A DNA stretch of 64,000 bases from Halovenus carboxidivorans (GTDB lineage Archaea > Halobacteriota > Halobacteria > Halobacteriales > Haloarculaceae): positions 62,001-126,000 of the forward strand of contig NZ_WUUT01000007.1 of assembly GCF_009831575.1 (NCBI RefSeq), read 5' to 3'. Position 1 is the first letter of the stretch. Each line of letters starts with the position of its first letter. The notes under the pieces are model-generated. The model did not search any database. It worked only from the letters and a program-made list of their open reading frames with translations, and was not told where the DNA came from. Positions 26,598 through 35,390 of this stretch are shown piece after piece. The position numbers were made by a program, and so were the translations under genes.

Positions 26598-27824
26598 GTG
26601 CAATCGATACGCGACCGATCACGCGAGGAGGGTGACGCGAGGCTGTACGCGGAGCAGACGAGCGGTGAGGGGTCCGGTCCCGACGCCGCCGGGACGGCAG
26701 AGCCGCTGATCGCGTTTTTTATTCCGGATCTGACCGTCGGCGGTGCCGAGCAGGTGACCGTCAACATCGTCAACGGGCTGGCGGCCCGGGGATACGCCGT
26801 CGAACTGCTCCTCTCGCGCAACGAGGGCAAACTCCGGACGGAACTCGACGACGAGGTGACCGTCGTGACCCTCCAGCCGGATCGCACCTCGGTGCTCGGC
26901 GTCGGGGCACACCTGCCCGCGCTCGTCTCGTATCTCCGCCGTCGTGAGCCGGCGCTGTTCCTGCCGCATCTGCGCCACCCGAGCGTGGTGAGTCTCACGA
27001 TCAACCGCCTGTTCGAGACCGAGACGAAGATCATCCCGACGCACCACGCGGCGTTCGGGCAGTCAACCGAGCAGACGGTGAAAGACCGGGTCGTCGAGTC
27101 GGTCGTCCCGCGGCTCTACCCGGCGGCGGACGGACTCATCGCCGTGTCCGACGGCGTTGCCGAGGGGTTGGCCGCGCGAACGCCGGTCGATCGGAAGGAC
27201 ATCTCGGTCCTACACAATCCGGTCGACGTGGCGGAGATTCAACGGCGGGCACGACAGCCCGTCGATCACCCCTGGCTCGAAGACGACGACAGAGATGTCG
27301 TGGTCTTCGTCGGCCGACACACCGAGCAGAAGGCACTCGACACCTGGGTCCGGACGTTTCAGCGGGTCTACGAGGAGAACCCGGACGCGCGGGGGATCAT
27401 CGCGGGGACAGGCCCACAGTCCGAGGAGATTGCGGATGCTATCGAGGCGGCCGGGCTCTCCGAGGCCGTCACCATGCCCGGCTACGTCGAGAACCCGTAC
27501 GGGTTGATGAGTCGCGCGGACGTGTTTCTGCTCTCGTCGAGATACGAGGGGCTGCCGACGGTCCTGATCGAAGCGCTCGCGTGTGGCTGTCCGGTCGTCG
27601 CGACCGACTGCGAGAGCGGACCGCGGGAGATTCTCGACAACGGGAAATTTGGCGTGCTCGCACCCGTCGGCGACGAGCGAGCGCTGGCGACGGGTGTGAC
27701 GGAACTACTCGACGCGCCGCCGGCAACCGACCTGCTTCGGGCACGCGCCGCGGAGTTCGCTCCCGATGCCGTACTCGACGCGTACGAGCAGTTCATCGAG
27801 GAACAGATTGATCGACAGGAGTAG
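26598..27824 (+). CDS. Family 4 glycosyltransferase
   Basis: A 408-residue GT-B enzyme. After about 30 disordered residues come IAFFIPDLTVGGAEQVTVNI (acceptor-domain glycine loop), LIAVSDGVAEGLA, LHNPVDVAEI, the donor-domain strand VVVFVGRHTEQKALDTWV near residue 232, and LLSSRYEGLPTVLIEALACG near 310 with the EX7E glutamates. No membrane segment. The GTG at 26598 is preferred because of the TATA spacing; GTG 26583 would add five residues. Its 3' end overlaps the convergent GT4 gene by about 30 nt. Confidence 0.87.
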   Translation: MQSIRDRSREEGDARLYAEQTSGEGSGPDAAGTAEPLIAFFIPDLTVGGAEQVTVNIVNGLAARGYAVELLLSRNEGKLRTELDDEVTVVTLQPDRTSVLGVGAHLPALVSYLRRREPALFLPHLRHPSVVSLTINRLFETETKIIPTHHAAFGQSTEQTVKDRVVESVVPRLYPAADGLIAVSDGVAEGLAARTPVDRKDISVLHNPVDVAEIQRRARQPVDHPWLEDDDRDVVVFVGRHTEQKALDTWVRTFQRVYEENPDARGIIAGTGPQSEEIADAIEAAGLSEAVTMPGYVENPYGLMSRADVFLLSSRYEGLPTVLIEALACGCPVVATDCESGPREILDNGKFGVLAPVGDERALATGVTELLDAPPATDLLRARAAEFAPDAVLDAYEQFIEEQIDRQE

Positions 27825-29007
27825 CCGTCTCGAGGGCAGCGCGGTGGAGCTCTGTCACTCGCTCGGCGTGGCTGGCCCACGTCCAGTCGTTCGCCCGCAG
27901 TCGTTCGAGCCCCGCCTCGCCCATCTCCCGGAGGCGCTCGCGGTCCGCTGTCAGCGTTTCGAGGCTCCCGCGTAGCGCGGGGAGATCCTTCGGCGGGATC
28001 AACACGCCGGTCTCGCCGTCGGCGACCTGCTCGGGGATGCCGTCGACGTTCGAGGCGAGGACGGCCGTCTCGCTGGCCATCGCCTCGTAGATCACCGTCG
28101 GGCGGCCCTCGGCGTGGCTCGGGAGGACGAGCAGGTCGGCAATCGCGTGCCAGCGTCGCAGCGCCAGCGAGGTCACGCCGGTGTAGACGTGACGGTTGGA
28201 GAAGCCGCTGTCCGCGACGGCCCGTTTCAACTCCTCTTCTAGCTCGCCGCCGTGGCCGACGAAGACGAACTCCGTCGAATCGAGGTCGAGGTCGGGAAGC
28301 ACGGTCGCGAGTTCTTCGATCCCCTTCCGCTCGGTGAACTGGCCCACGAAGAGGACGACGGTCGCATCCGGGTCGATGCCGAGTTCGGCCCGCAGCCGAG
28401 ACTGTTCGTCGACCGGGAACTTCTCGGGGTCCGCGCCGATGGGAACCGTCGTGACCTTCGACGGGTCGGTGTGTCGGGCCGCCTCCGCTTCGAGGGCCTC
28501 GCTGACACAGAGGACACCGGCGGCTTCGTCGAGCGTCTCGCGGACCTTCCCGTCTACCGTCGGCGGGAGGTCCCCGAGGTTGTTGAGCAGTTTGCCGTGG
28601 GCGACGACGAAAAGCGGCAGATCGTGGGCGTTCGCGTACGGTAACAGTCCGTATCCGTCGGGGTAGATGTGACAAGCATGAATTACGTCTGGGACCGCGA
28701 GTTCGCGTTCGAGATACGCGGGCACTCTGCGCGCGTATGACTCCCCGGAGGCCGCGTACAGGAGCCGTTTGGGGAGGAGATACCAGAAGCGGGGGTGGTG
28801 AAGGGTGTACGGTCCCCACTGTTCGCGGAGCGGAATCGACCGGTACGACGAGTACGGACCGATCGGCGGCGCGAACGGACGCGGAGAGACGGTGTCGAGG
28901 TCGACACCGGCCTCGGAGAGAGCGTCGAGCATCCGAAAATTGAACAGTGCTTGGTAGGGATTCAGCGCGTCAGGATGGTTGATTGCGCCCGCGACTGCGG
29001 AGTACAT
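27793..29007 (-). CDS. Family 4 glycosyltransferase
   Basis: A 404-residue GT-B enzyme. The N-terminal domain is less typical, with an aromatic stretch WGPYTLHHPRFWYLLPKRLL. LFVVAHGKLLNN near residue 130 and VLCVSEALEAEAARH near 160 follow. The donor domain has VPIGADPEKF, VVLFVGQFTERKGIEELATV near 215, and VLPSHAEGRPTVIYEAMASE near 295 with the EX7E pattern. The ATG at 29007 is 30 nt from a TATA box (CTATAATTTT on the reverse strand, near 29037): leaderless. Confidence 0.87.
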   Translation of the reverse strand: MYSAVAGAINHPDALNPYQALFNFRMLDALSEAGVDLDTVSPRPFAPPIGPYSSYRSIPLREQWGPYTLHHPRFWYLLPKRLLYAASGESYARRVPAYLERELAVPDVIHACHIYPDGYGLLPYANAHDLPLFVVAHGKLLNNLGDLPPTVDGKVRETLDEAAGVLCVSEALEAEAARHTDPSKVTTVPIGADPEKFPVDEQSRLRAELGIDPDATVVLFVGQFTERKGIEELATVLPDLDLDSTEFVFVGHGGELEEELKRAVADSGFSNRHVYTGVTSLALRRWHAIADLLVLPSHAEGRPTVIYEAMASETAVLASNVDGIPEQVADGETGVLIPPKDLPALRGSLETLTADRERLREMGEAGLERLRANDWTWASHAERVTELHRAALETATPVDQSVPR

Positions 29008-29093
29008 CGGCCGACTGTTCGCAGACGGTGCTGAAAATTATAGAGCGGCTACGGAGCCGCGGGGCCGAATACGCCCTGCTCGACCGGCGATAC

Positions 29094-29891
29094 CTACTGC
29101 AGACCGGTGGCGAGTTCCTCGATATGCCCGTTGTCGTGAGTGACGAACACCTCGGCGTTCTCCCGGCGAGCGCGGGCTTTTAGCTGTCGAAGCGATTCGA
29201 TTGACTGCGAGATGTCGTAGTTGAACGAGGCGAGATGTTCCCGCTCGTACCCCGATTCCTTGTGGGCGATATCGGCACCCAGAATGACGGTCCCGGTCTC
29301 GGGTAGCTCCACCTGTACGGACTGGTGTCCGGGGGTGTGTCCCGGCGTCGGGAACGTGGTGAGACTGCCGTCGCCGAAGACGTCGTACGGCCCCTCGATG
29401 GGTGTCACGTCGTAGGCGTCCGAGCGGAGCATGTCGAAATCGCCCTCCAGATAGAAAACCTCCTGGACGGGCACCGGCCAGTGTGCGTACCGGAGTTCGT
29501 CTTTCTGAACGAGCACTTCCGCCTCGGAGAACGTATCGATGTGCCCCGCGTGATCGGAGTGGAGATGTGTGAGGACGAGATAATCGACCTCCGAAGTGTC
29601 GTACCCGGCGTCTTCTAGCTGTGCGCGCGGATGCATGTCGGGGCCGTACTCGATGGCGGGGAGAAACGCCTCCATGAACTCCGCGCCGTAGGGGCCGTAC
29701 GACGCGGGATCATCGAGCATCTCGTGGCTCAGTCCGGTGTCGATCACCGCGACCCCCTCGGGGTGGTCGACGACGTAGAAGGGACAGACGGCTGTGTAGG
29801 GCTCCCCCGGATCTGTCAGCTGTTCCATGAAACTGTTGTCGAGCGACCAGTTGGCGGTGTTGAACTCGCGCAGCTCGGTAACGGTTGACAT
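29094..29891 (-). CDS. Metallo-beta-lactamase-fold hydrolase, lactonase-like
   Basis: A 265-residue enzyme with the zinc motif VLTHLHSDHAGHID near residue 108 (HxHxDH), a later ligand in TPGHTPGHQSV near 190, and the distal ILGADIAHK near 207. Order and length resemble N-acyl homoserine lactonase-type proteins, but that subgroup is widely used as a default annotation and the substrate is unknown. The ATG at 29891 was chosen over an in-frame start 15 bases upstream. It is not obviously tied to the glycan genes on either side. Confidence 0.75.
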   Translation of the reverse strand: MSTVTELREFNTANWSLDNSFMEQLTDPGEPYTAVCPFYVVDHPEGVAVIDTGLSHEMLDDPASYGPYGAEFMEAFLPAIEYGPDMHPRAQLEDAGYDTSEVDYLVLTHLHSDHAGHIDTFSEAEVLVQKDELRYAHWPVPVQEVFYLEGDFDMLRSDAYDVTPIEGPYDVFGDGSLTTFPTPGHTPGHQSVQVELPETGTVILGADIAHKESGYEREHLASFNYDISQSIESLRQLKARARRENAEVFVTHDNGHIEELATGLQ

Positions 29892-30067
29892 ATGGAAACT
29901 ACCCACGTACTATACCGCAATAAAGCATGGGCACGGACAGCAGCGGCGTCTGCCCGGGTATCGAAACCAACCCGGGCGGAGCGGGGATGTCGAGTGTTCC
30001 CGCCGTGATCCGCAGTACACGAGTTTCGTGTAGACGGTCGCGGGACAGAAATGCCAGGGCCAGCGGC

Positions 30068-31456
30068 TCAGTCCGTCAGATAGCCCATCTCCTGCAGTCG
30101 CCGTTCGACGCCGGCAGACAGGTCGGCCTCGGCCGACAGCGACCTGTCCCGCGCGAACTCGTCGGCGAACGTGCGGTATCGCTCGCGGAACTCCGCGAGC
30201 ACGTCGGGATACCGTTCGCTCACGTCAGTCGACTCGTCGGGGAGTTCGAGCAGCCGTTCGGCGCTGTCGCTGCGCTCGTATTTGAACGTCTCCGAACGGA
30301 GCGTGACGAGATGGCCCCGGTGGCGTTGCTCGGGCGCGAACTCGTCCGAGCGTTGCCGGAGCCTGTCGAAGGTCTTCGCGGCCCGGTCGCCGCCGCGTTC
30401 GGTGACGGCGTACTCCCGGCTGTCTTCCCGGAGGTCGAGTCCCTCCAGTTGCTCGTGGTCTACGCCGACCTCGCGGAGAAGCGTCCGCACGACATCGATA
30501 TGCTGGATCGGTCCGGAGTAGTCGAGTACCCCGGTCTCTCCGAGGACGACGAGTGGAACGTGTGTCACGGCGTCGTGCGTTCGGATCCGGTGAGCGAACA
30601 TATCATCCTCGCCGAACAGTTCGCCGTGATCGCCCGTGATGACGACGACCGCGTCGAGTTCGGAACGGAGGTACTCGACGATAGCGCCGACGCGCTGGTC
30701 GGTGTAAGCGATGCTGGCGTCGTAGAGTGCGAGCATCGCCGCACGCTGTTCGTCGGTCAGGTCGTATTCACCGGCCATCAGTTCGTACATGTTGTCGAAG
30801 AGGTCGATGACCAGCCTCGCCGCCCGGTCGGCAGAAATCGAGAGCTCTGCGGTCGCGCGTTTGAGATACGGGAGCGGAGGGACGTAGGGCTGGTGCGTGT
30901 CGTTGTAGTGGACGTACAGAAAGACCGGCTCCCGTTCGCTGGTGACCTGTTTTTTGATGCCCTCGTTGACGAGATAGCCGGTGCTGTGACGGCTCGTGTC
31001 GGTCGTGAACCCGCCACCGTGCGACCGGATCTGCAAGAGATACTTGAGCAGACCCGAGAGACCGGCAATATCCCGGGCTGTCGTCCGGTCGACCGCGAAG
31101 TACTCGTCGAATCGGTCTTCGGCGTCGATTGCGGATTCGATCTGTGAGTTGCGGGAGAAACAGACGGTGTCGTATCCCGCCTCCGAGAGCAGTTCGGGGA
31201 CGGTTACGGCGGTCGGTGCGAGTTGCTGGCCGGTCGAGAAGACGCCGTGAGAGGACGGATGGGTCCCCGATAGGATGGATGTCGTCGACGTGCGCGTCCA
31301 GTTGCCGTGTGCGAAACACTGATCGAACGAGGTGGCCGTCGGCCGTGCGGCTATGTCGGCGAGATTCGGCGTCGTCGGTCGCTGATAGCCCGACAGCGTC
31401 GTGTGATCGTACCGGAGGCTCTCGATGGAGAGCCACACGATGCTTTTCCGTGCCAT
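30068..31456 (-). CDS. Sulfatase-fold protein with threonine at the nucleophile position
   Basis: A 462-residue protein opening with IVWLSIESLRYDHTTLSGY (metal Asp) like arylsulfatases. At the sulfatase signature the sequence is NWTRTSTTSILSGTHPSSHG: aligned to C-x-P-x-R-x-x-L-x-T-G, Thr replaces Cys and another Thr replaces Arg. Threonine nucleophiles are known in LtaS and phosphoethanolamine transferases of this superfamily, so a phosphoryl-group transferase is likelier than a sulfatase. VVVITGDHGELFGEDDMFAH near residue 265 supplies metal ligands. It lies 68 nt after the ABC gene in the same direction. Confidence 0.8.
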   Translation of the reverse strand: MARKSIVWLSIESLRYDHTTLSGYQRPTTPNLADIAARPTATSFDQCFAHGNWTRTSTTSILSGTHPSSHGVFSTGQQLAPTAVTVPELLSEAGYDTVCFSRNSQIESAIDAEDRFDEYFAVDRTTARDIAGLSGLLKYLLQIRSHGGGFTTDTSRHSTGYLVNEGIKKQVTSEREPVFLYVHYNDTHQPYVPPLPYLKRATAELSISADRAARLVIDLFDNMYELMAGEYDLTDEQRAAMLALYDASIAYTDQRVGAIVEYLRSELDAVVVITGDHGELFGEDDMFAHRIRTHDAVTHVPLVVLGETGVLDYSGPIQHIDVVRTLLREVGVDHEQLEGLDLREDSREYAVTERGGDRAAKTFDRLRQRSDEFAPEQRHRGHLVTLRSETFKYERSDSAERLLELPDESTDVSERYPDVLAEFRERYRTFADEFARDRSLSAEADLSAGVERRLQEMGYLTD

Positions 31457-31524
31457 ATGTCGTGCTCGGGTGAATTGTGTCTACGGGTGAGGTGGTGAGT
31501 ACACAGTTCGGGTCCGGGCGTGGA

Positions 31525-33330
31525 TCACCGGTTCGTCTGGACCGAGTACAGTTCCGCGTACTTGCCGTCGTTGCGGACGAGTTCGTCGTGGCCGCCCCGC
31601 TCGGTGATCGTCCCGTCTTTCATGGTGTAGATCCGGTCGGCGTTTTCGACCGTCGAGAGCCTGTGAGCGATGGTGATGATGCCGTACTCGCGGTCCATCG
31701 CCTCGATTGCCTGCTGGACCTCCTGTTCGAGGTGGGTGTCCAGGTCGCTGGTCGCCTCGTCGAGGACCAGCAGATCCGCGTCCTGCAACAGCGCCCGTGC
31801 GAGGGCGACCCGCTGTTTCTGCCCGCCGGAGAGCCTGACACCCTCGTCCCCGAGTTGCGAATCGTAGCCGTTCGGGAGGTCGTCGAAGAACTCGTCGACG
31901 CGGGCGATTGCGCAGGCGCGGTCGATTTCGTGCTGCGACGCGTGCCGGTTTCCGAGCGTGAGGTTGTACCGCAGCGTATCGTTGAAGATGTACGGACTCT
32001 GTCTGACGATTGCCAGTCGGTCGCGCCACTCGTCCGGTTTCATCTCGTTGATCGGCACGCCGTCGGCGTAGATCTGCCCGGAGTCCGGCTCGTAGTACCG
32101 CGCGAGCAGCGAGACGATCGTCGATTTACCGGCACCGGACTGGCCGACGAACGCGACGAACTCCCCCTTGTCGACGCTGAAACTCACGTCTCGGAGCACC
32201 GGTTCGTCCTCGTTGTACGCGAAGGAGACGTCGTCGAAGGCGACGGTCTCGACGGGGTTCGGGACCGACCGGGTGCCGCCGGTCGGCTCCTGGCGGTCGT
32301 CGAGTTCGTCGAGAAACTGCTGGGTCCGGACCAGGTGGGGCAACTCGTTTTCGACGGAGTACGCGAGTTCGTTCAGCCCGCTCACCTTCGGCCCCAGTTG
32401 GAACATCGCGAACAGGAACAGACCGAGTTCGCCGAAGGTGAGGCTGGCAAAGCGCAACGCGACATAGATCAGCACGAACACGAACACCGCGACGGCGAGG
32501 TTGTAGAACTGGTTGATCGCGGTCTGGTTGCGCTTGAGTTTGATCTTGTTCGTCGTGAACTGATCGACGGCGTTGTCGAACTGCTCCGACATCTCCTCGC
32601 TGAGGTTGAACACCCGGATATCGCGGATACCGATCATCCCGGCCTGTGCGGCCTCGTGTCGGCGTTCGTTCGCGTCCGCGACGAGATCACCGAGGTCGTA
32701 ACCCGACTCGAACACTCCCTGTAACAGGACCGTGATCGTCCCGAGGACGATCACCGAGATGACGGTCAAAAACGGGGAGATCCACAGCGTGATCAGCAGA
32801 TAGACGCTGGTCAGGAAGGTGAAGTTGAGGATCTTCACAACCTTGTTGATCACGCGGGCGGCGGCGGATGACTCGGTGATGATCGTGTTCAGGATCTCGT
32901 CGGAGCCTTCCTTGTCGAAGTACTCCATCTCGGCTTTGAGCGCGCTGTTGAACGCCCGTTTCTGGAGGTACCGCTGGTAGTTGAACCGGAGCATCTTCCG
33001 CAGCCAGTTGTAGACGAAACTGCTGGTGTATCGCAGCGTCATCACCAGCGTGACACCGGCGACGGCGTAGCCGAGCGTGAACGGGATGCCGAGGGCCTGA
33101 TAAATCGTCGCGAAGACGAGCGACAGCCCTTCCGCCTCGGCAACGGGGTCCTCGGCCTGGATGATCTCGACAATCGGGATGATGAACGTGAGCCCGATGC
33201 CTTCGAGAACCGCCACGAACAGCCCTAACACGACGAGGGCAGCGGTGAACAGGGGTTTGTACTTGGCGGCCGCAACGAGCGCGTCCAGTTGCTCTCTGCG
33301 AGAGACGTTTTGGAGGTCTGGGTCAGTCAT
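31525..33330 (-). CDS. ABC transporter, fused permease-ATPase (PglK/MsbA type)
   Basis: A 601-residue half-transporter expected to work as a homodimer. Residues about 25-325 hold six hydrophobic segments. The ATPase domain has Walker A FVGQSGAGKSTIVSL near residue 400, Q-loop VRQSPYIFN, signature RLSGGQKQRVALARALL near 505, Walker B LLVLDEATSDLD and the switch TIAHRLS. PglK-like proteins of this layout flip lipid-linked oligosaccharides; in a glycan locus that is the natural guess, with polymer export the alternative. The start is overlapped by the stop of the 33415 mini-ORF. Confidence 0.87.
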   Translation of the reverse strand: MTDPDLQNVSRREQLDALVAAAKYKPLFTAALVVLGLFVAVLEGIGLTFIIPIVEIIQAEDPVAEAEGLSLVFATIYQALGIPFTLGYAVAGVTLVMTLRYTSSFVYNWLRKMLRFNYQRYLQKRAFNSALKAEMEYFDKEGSDEILNTIITESSAAARVINKVVKILNFTFLTSVYLLITLWISPFLTVISVIVLGTITVLLQGVFESGYDLGDLVADANERRHEAAQAGMIGIRDIRVFNLSEEMSEQFDNAVDQFTTNKIKLKRNQTAINQFYNLAVAVFVFVLIYVALRFASLTFGELGLFLFAMFQLGPKVSGLNELAYSVENELPHLVRTQQFLDELDDRQEPTGGTRSVPNPVETVAFDDVSFAYNEDEPVLRDVSFSVDKGEFVAFVGQSGAGKSTIVSLLARYYEPDSGQIYADGVPINEMKPDEWRDRLAIVRQSPYIFNDTLRYNLTLGNRHASQHEIDRACAIARVDEFFDDLPNGYDSQLGDEGVRLSGGQKQRVALARALLQDADLLVLDEATSDLDTHLEQEVQQAIEAMDREYGIITIAHRLSTVENADRIYTMKDGTITERGGHDELVRNDGKYAELYSVQTNR

Positions 33331-33415
33331 GGTTGTCGTGAGTGTGGGTACGTCGCTGATGGTGATCGCGAGAACCGATTACTGGAGAACATCGATCAGG
33401 TCGCATCGCCGTCAT
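33323..33415 (-). CDS. Leaderless 30-codon mini-ORF overlapping the ABC transporter start
   Basis: The ATG at 33415 is 31 nt from a TATA box on the reverse strand (33450-33441). The frame ends with TGA at 33325-33323, just inside the ABC gene (ATG 33330-33328, arrangement ATGACTGA). The ABC gene itself has no ATG near the transcript 5' end. The peptide is rich in His, Arg and Asp with no relatives. Confidence 0.5.
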   Translation of the reverse strand: MTAMRPDRCSPVIGSRDHHQRRTHTHDNHD

Positions 33416-33440
33416 ACAGATAGCAGATGGAGGAGAGTAT

Positions 33441-33450
33441 CTTGTTATAG
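33441..33450 (-). promoter_or_regulatory. TATA box for the ABC-transporter mini-ORF
   Basis: CTATAACAAG on the reverse strand, centred 31 nt before the mini-ORF ATG at 33415 and about 116 nt before the ABC gene start. Confidence 0.55.
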
Positions 33451-33537
33451 AGATACTACCGAGACGCGAGGCGGGTGCCGTCACCCGGATCGGTCGTGAG
33501 AAGTGGTCGGTATCGCGAGAAGAACACCGGAGGGGTC

Positions 33538-34962
33538 TCAGGCAAGATAGCCGAGATCGCGGAGTTGATCGCGGGCCTGTTCGCTGAACTCGACCGATTC
33601 CGCGCGTTCCTCCGCTCCCCAGTCGATTCCTTCTGCGTCGATGTATCCGGAGAGTTCGTCCGCGACCGCGGGATGGCCGTCGAGTACGTCCGTCCGTTCG
33701 TCGGGGAGGTCGTGTAACACCGCGCGCTCGTCGTTTTCGAGATACTTCCAGTCGGGGGTTCGGACGGCGGTAAACGGCGCCTCGAAGAACCGGGAGGTGT
33801 CGAACCTCTCGTCGTGTTTCGTGTACTCGTCGAGGTGAGCCACCCCCCGCTGGCTGATCGCGTACGGTCGCTGTGCCGAGCGGATGTCCCGTCCCTCGAA
33901 CTCCTCGGTCGGCACGCCGGTCACGGCGCCGACAGTCCGAGTGAGATCGATATGCTGTGTGACCGTCTCGGAGTCATCGACGACATCGTCGATGCCGACG
34001 ACCAGACCCGGGACGTGTGTCAGGCCGTCGTGCAGGACGAGGTTGTGACCGATCAGCCCCAGTTCGCCGAAGAGGTCGCCGTGGTCACCGGTGACGACGA
34101 TCACGAGCGGGCGGCGCGACAGCGATGCGGCCGTCGAGATCAGTTCCCCCGCCGTGCTGTCCGCGTATCTGATCTCCGCGTCGTACAGCGCCGTGATCGC
34201 CTCCCACTCGCTGTCCGAGAGGTCGAGTCCGCGCGCCATTCGGCGTCGGATGCCGTCGGTTCCGGTGTAGACCGACTCCGACAGTTCGGCGGCCTCGGCG
34301 GCGCTCATCCCGATCTCGTCGGTGAACACGTCCCGGAACTTCGTGACGGGGTTGTATGGGTGATGCGGCGAGGGGACGTGTGCGTAGGCGAAAAACGGCG
34401 CGGTACTGCCGTCGTGTCCCCACCGGTCGAAGCGCCGCTCCAAGAGGTAGTTCTTGCCTCTGGTGATCTCCTCTTTCAGCGTCGCGATATCGGTGGTCGG
34501 TCGACCCCGGACACAGCGGAGCGCGGAGACGATGCGGTCTCTCGTGGCCGCGTCGTAGCCGAAGAAGTCCTCCTGTCTGATCGAGAGGTCGTCGACGTGA
34601 TCGAAGCCGCGGTCGAGACCCGTCTCCGGCCCGATGTAGTACGTCGGGGTGAACAGCCCGGTCCGGTACCCCTGCTCGGAGAGTCGCTCCGGCAGCGTCT
34701 CCACGGACGGGAGCAGTTTCCGCTCGCACTTCCCGTCGGCCCCGAGTTGGTGAGTGGACATGTGGGTCCCGGTCAGCATCGACGCCGTCGAGGCCGGCGT
34801 CCACATCGACCCGGAGACGACCGGATCGAGCACCGTCGCGTCGGGGCGACGGCTGATGCGGTCGAGATTCGGCGTCGTGTCGCGGTCGTAGCCGTGCAGC
34901 GAGGTGTGGTCTGCGCGCACCGATTCCAGCGAGATCCAGAGGACGTTCGGGCGCGCTGTCAT
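33538..34962 (-). CDS. Sulfatase-fold protein with threonine at the nucleophile position
   Basis: A 474-residue paralogue of the 30068-31456 protein. It opens NVLWISLESVRADHTSLHGY; at the sulfatase signature it reads MWTPASTASMLTGTHMSTH, so Thr stands where Cys would be and Thr where Arg would be. VIVVTGDHGDLFGELGLIGH near residue 275 gives metal ligands, and the C-terminus ends LRDLGYLA. A phosphoryl-type transferase or hydrolase acting on surface glycan is the best guess. Its ATG is overlapped (ATGA) by the stop of the 35030 mini-ORF. Confidence 0.8.
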   Translation of the reverse strand: MTARPNVLWISLESVRADHTSLHGYDRDTTPNLDRISRRPDATVLDPVVSGSMWTPASTASMLTGTHMSTHQLGADGKCERKLLPSVETLPERLSEQGYRTGLFTPTYYIGPETGLDRGFDHVDDLSIRQEDFFGYDAATRDRIVSALRCVRGRPTTDIATLKEEITRGKNYLLERRFDRWGHDGSTAPFFAYAHVPSPHHPYNPVTKFRDVFTDEIGMSAAEAAELSESVYTGTDGIRRRMARGLDLSDSEWEAITALYDAEIRYADSTAGELISTAASLSRRPLVIVVTGDHGDLFGELGLIGHNLVLHDGLTHVPGLVVGIDDVVDDSETVTQHIDLTRTVGAVTGVPTEEFEGRDIRSAQRPYAISQRGVAHLDEYTKHDERFDTSRFFEAPFTAVRTPDWKYLENDERAVLHDLPDERTDVLDGHPAVADELSGYIDAEGIDWGAEERAESVEFSEQARDQLRDLGYLA

Positions 34963-35030
34963 CGTTCAGTTCGTCGATCCACGGTGTCCCTCGGTGCGGT
35001 CTGTATCCCACGGTCCGGTGTCTGTCTCAT
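34959..35030 (-). CDS. Leaderless 23-codon mini-ORF coupled to the sulfatase-fold gene
   Basis: The ATG at 35030 is 34 nt from the reverse-strand TATA box at 35059-35069. The frame ends with TGA at 34961-34959, overlapping the ATG at 34962-34960 as ATGA. The 23-residue peptide is Arg/Thr-rich and has no relatives. Confidence 0.5.
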   Translation of the reverse strand: MRQTPDRGIQTAPRDTVDRRTER

Positions 35031-35255
35031 ATCTACACCGGAGCAGGAGAGGCCGCCTGAAAAGTATAGACAGCGTGCAGTCGAGGTAGGATCCGACTAC
35101 CGCGATCGGACGACTCCCGGCGGGAACCAGCGGCCGCGGAACGAACTCTCCGACGGTTCGACGCTCTGGAACGGCCTTGCGGAACCCCGAGTTGCCCCGG
35201 CCGGCCGCGCCGTAGCTACGCTATAACAAATCGGCGGGTTGGCACACGACAAGAC
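35031..35255. promoter_or_regulatory. Divergent promoter region with two TATA boxes
   Basis: Lies between two mini-ORFs reading outward. The reverse-strand box CTATACTTTTC (35069-35059) serves the sulfatase-fold gene, and the forward box CTATAACAAA (about 35221-35230) is centred 30 nt before ATG 35256. The roughly 150 nt between them carry no convincing gene and could hold shared regulator sites. Confidence 0.5.
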
Positions 35256-35390
35256 ATGCCCGTTGTGTTCCCCGCAGAAGGATACGCCGCGCGGCCGTGG
35301 CGGATCACGAAACACCCTCTGAAGACAGCGTTGTCGGACTGGCTGATCAGCGCCCGCAGTCACCCGCCGACGGCCGGGGGCCGGGTATGA
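35256..35390 (+). CDS. Leaderless 44-codon mini-ORF coupled to the epimerase gene
   Basis: Opens at the predicted 5' end of the transcript and runs 44 codons to TGA at 35388-35390, which overlaps the ATG at 35387 as ATGA. The peptide is basic and unlike the acidic proteome, with no relatives. The epimerase frame itself is open upstream of 35387 but lacks a well-placed start. Confidence 0.55.
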   Translation: MPVVFPAEGYAARPWRITKHPLKTALSDWLISARSHPPTAGGRV

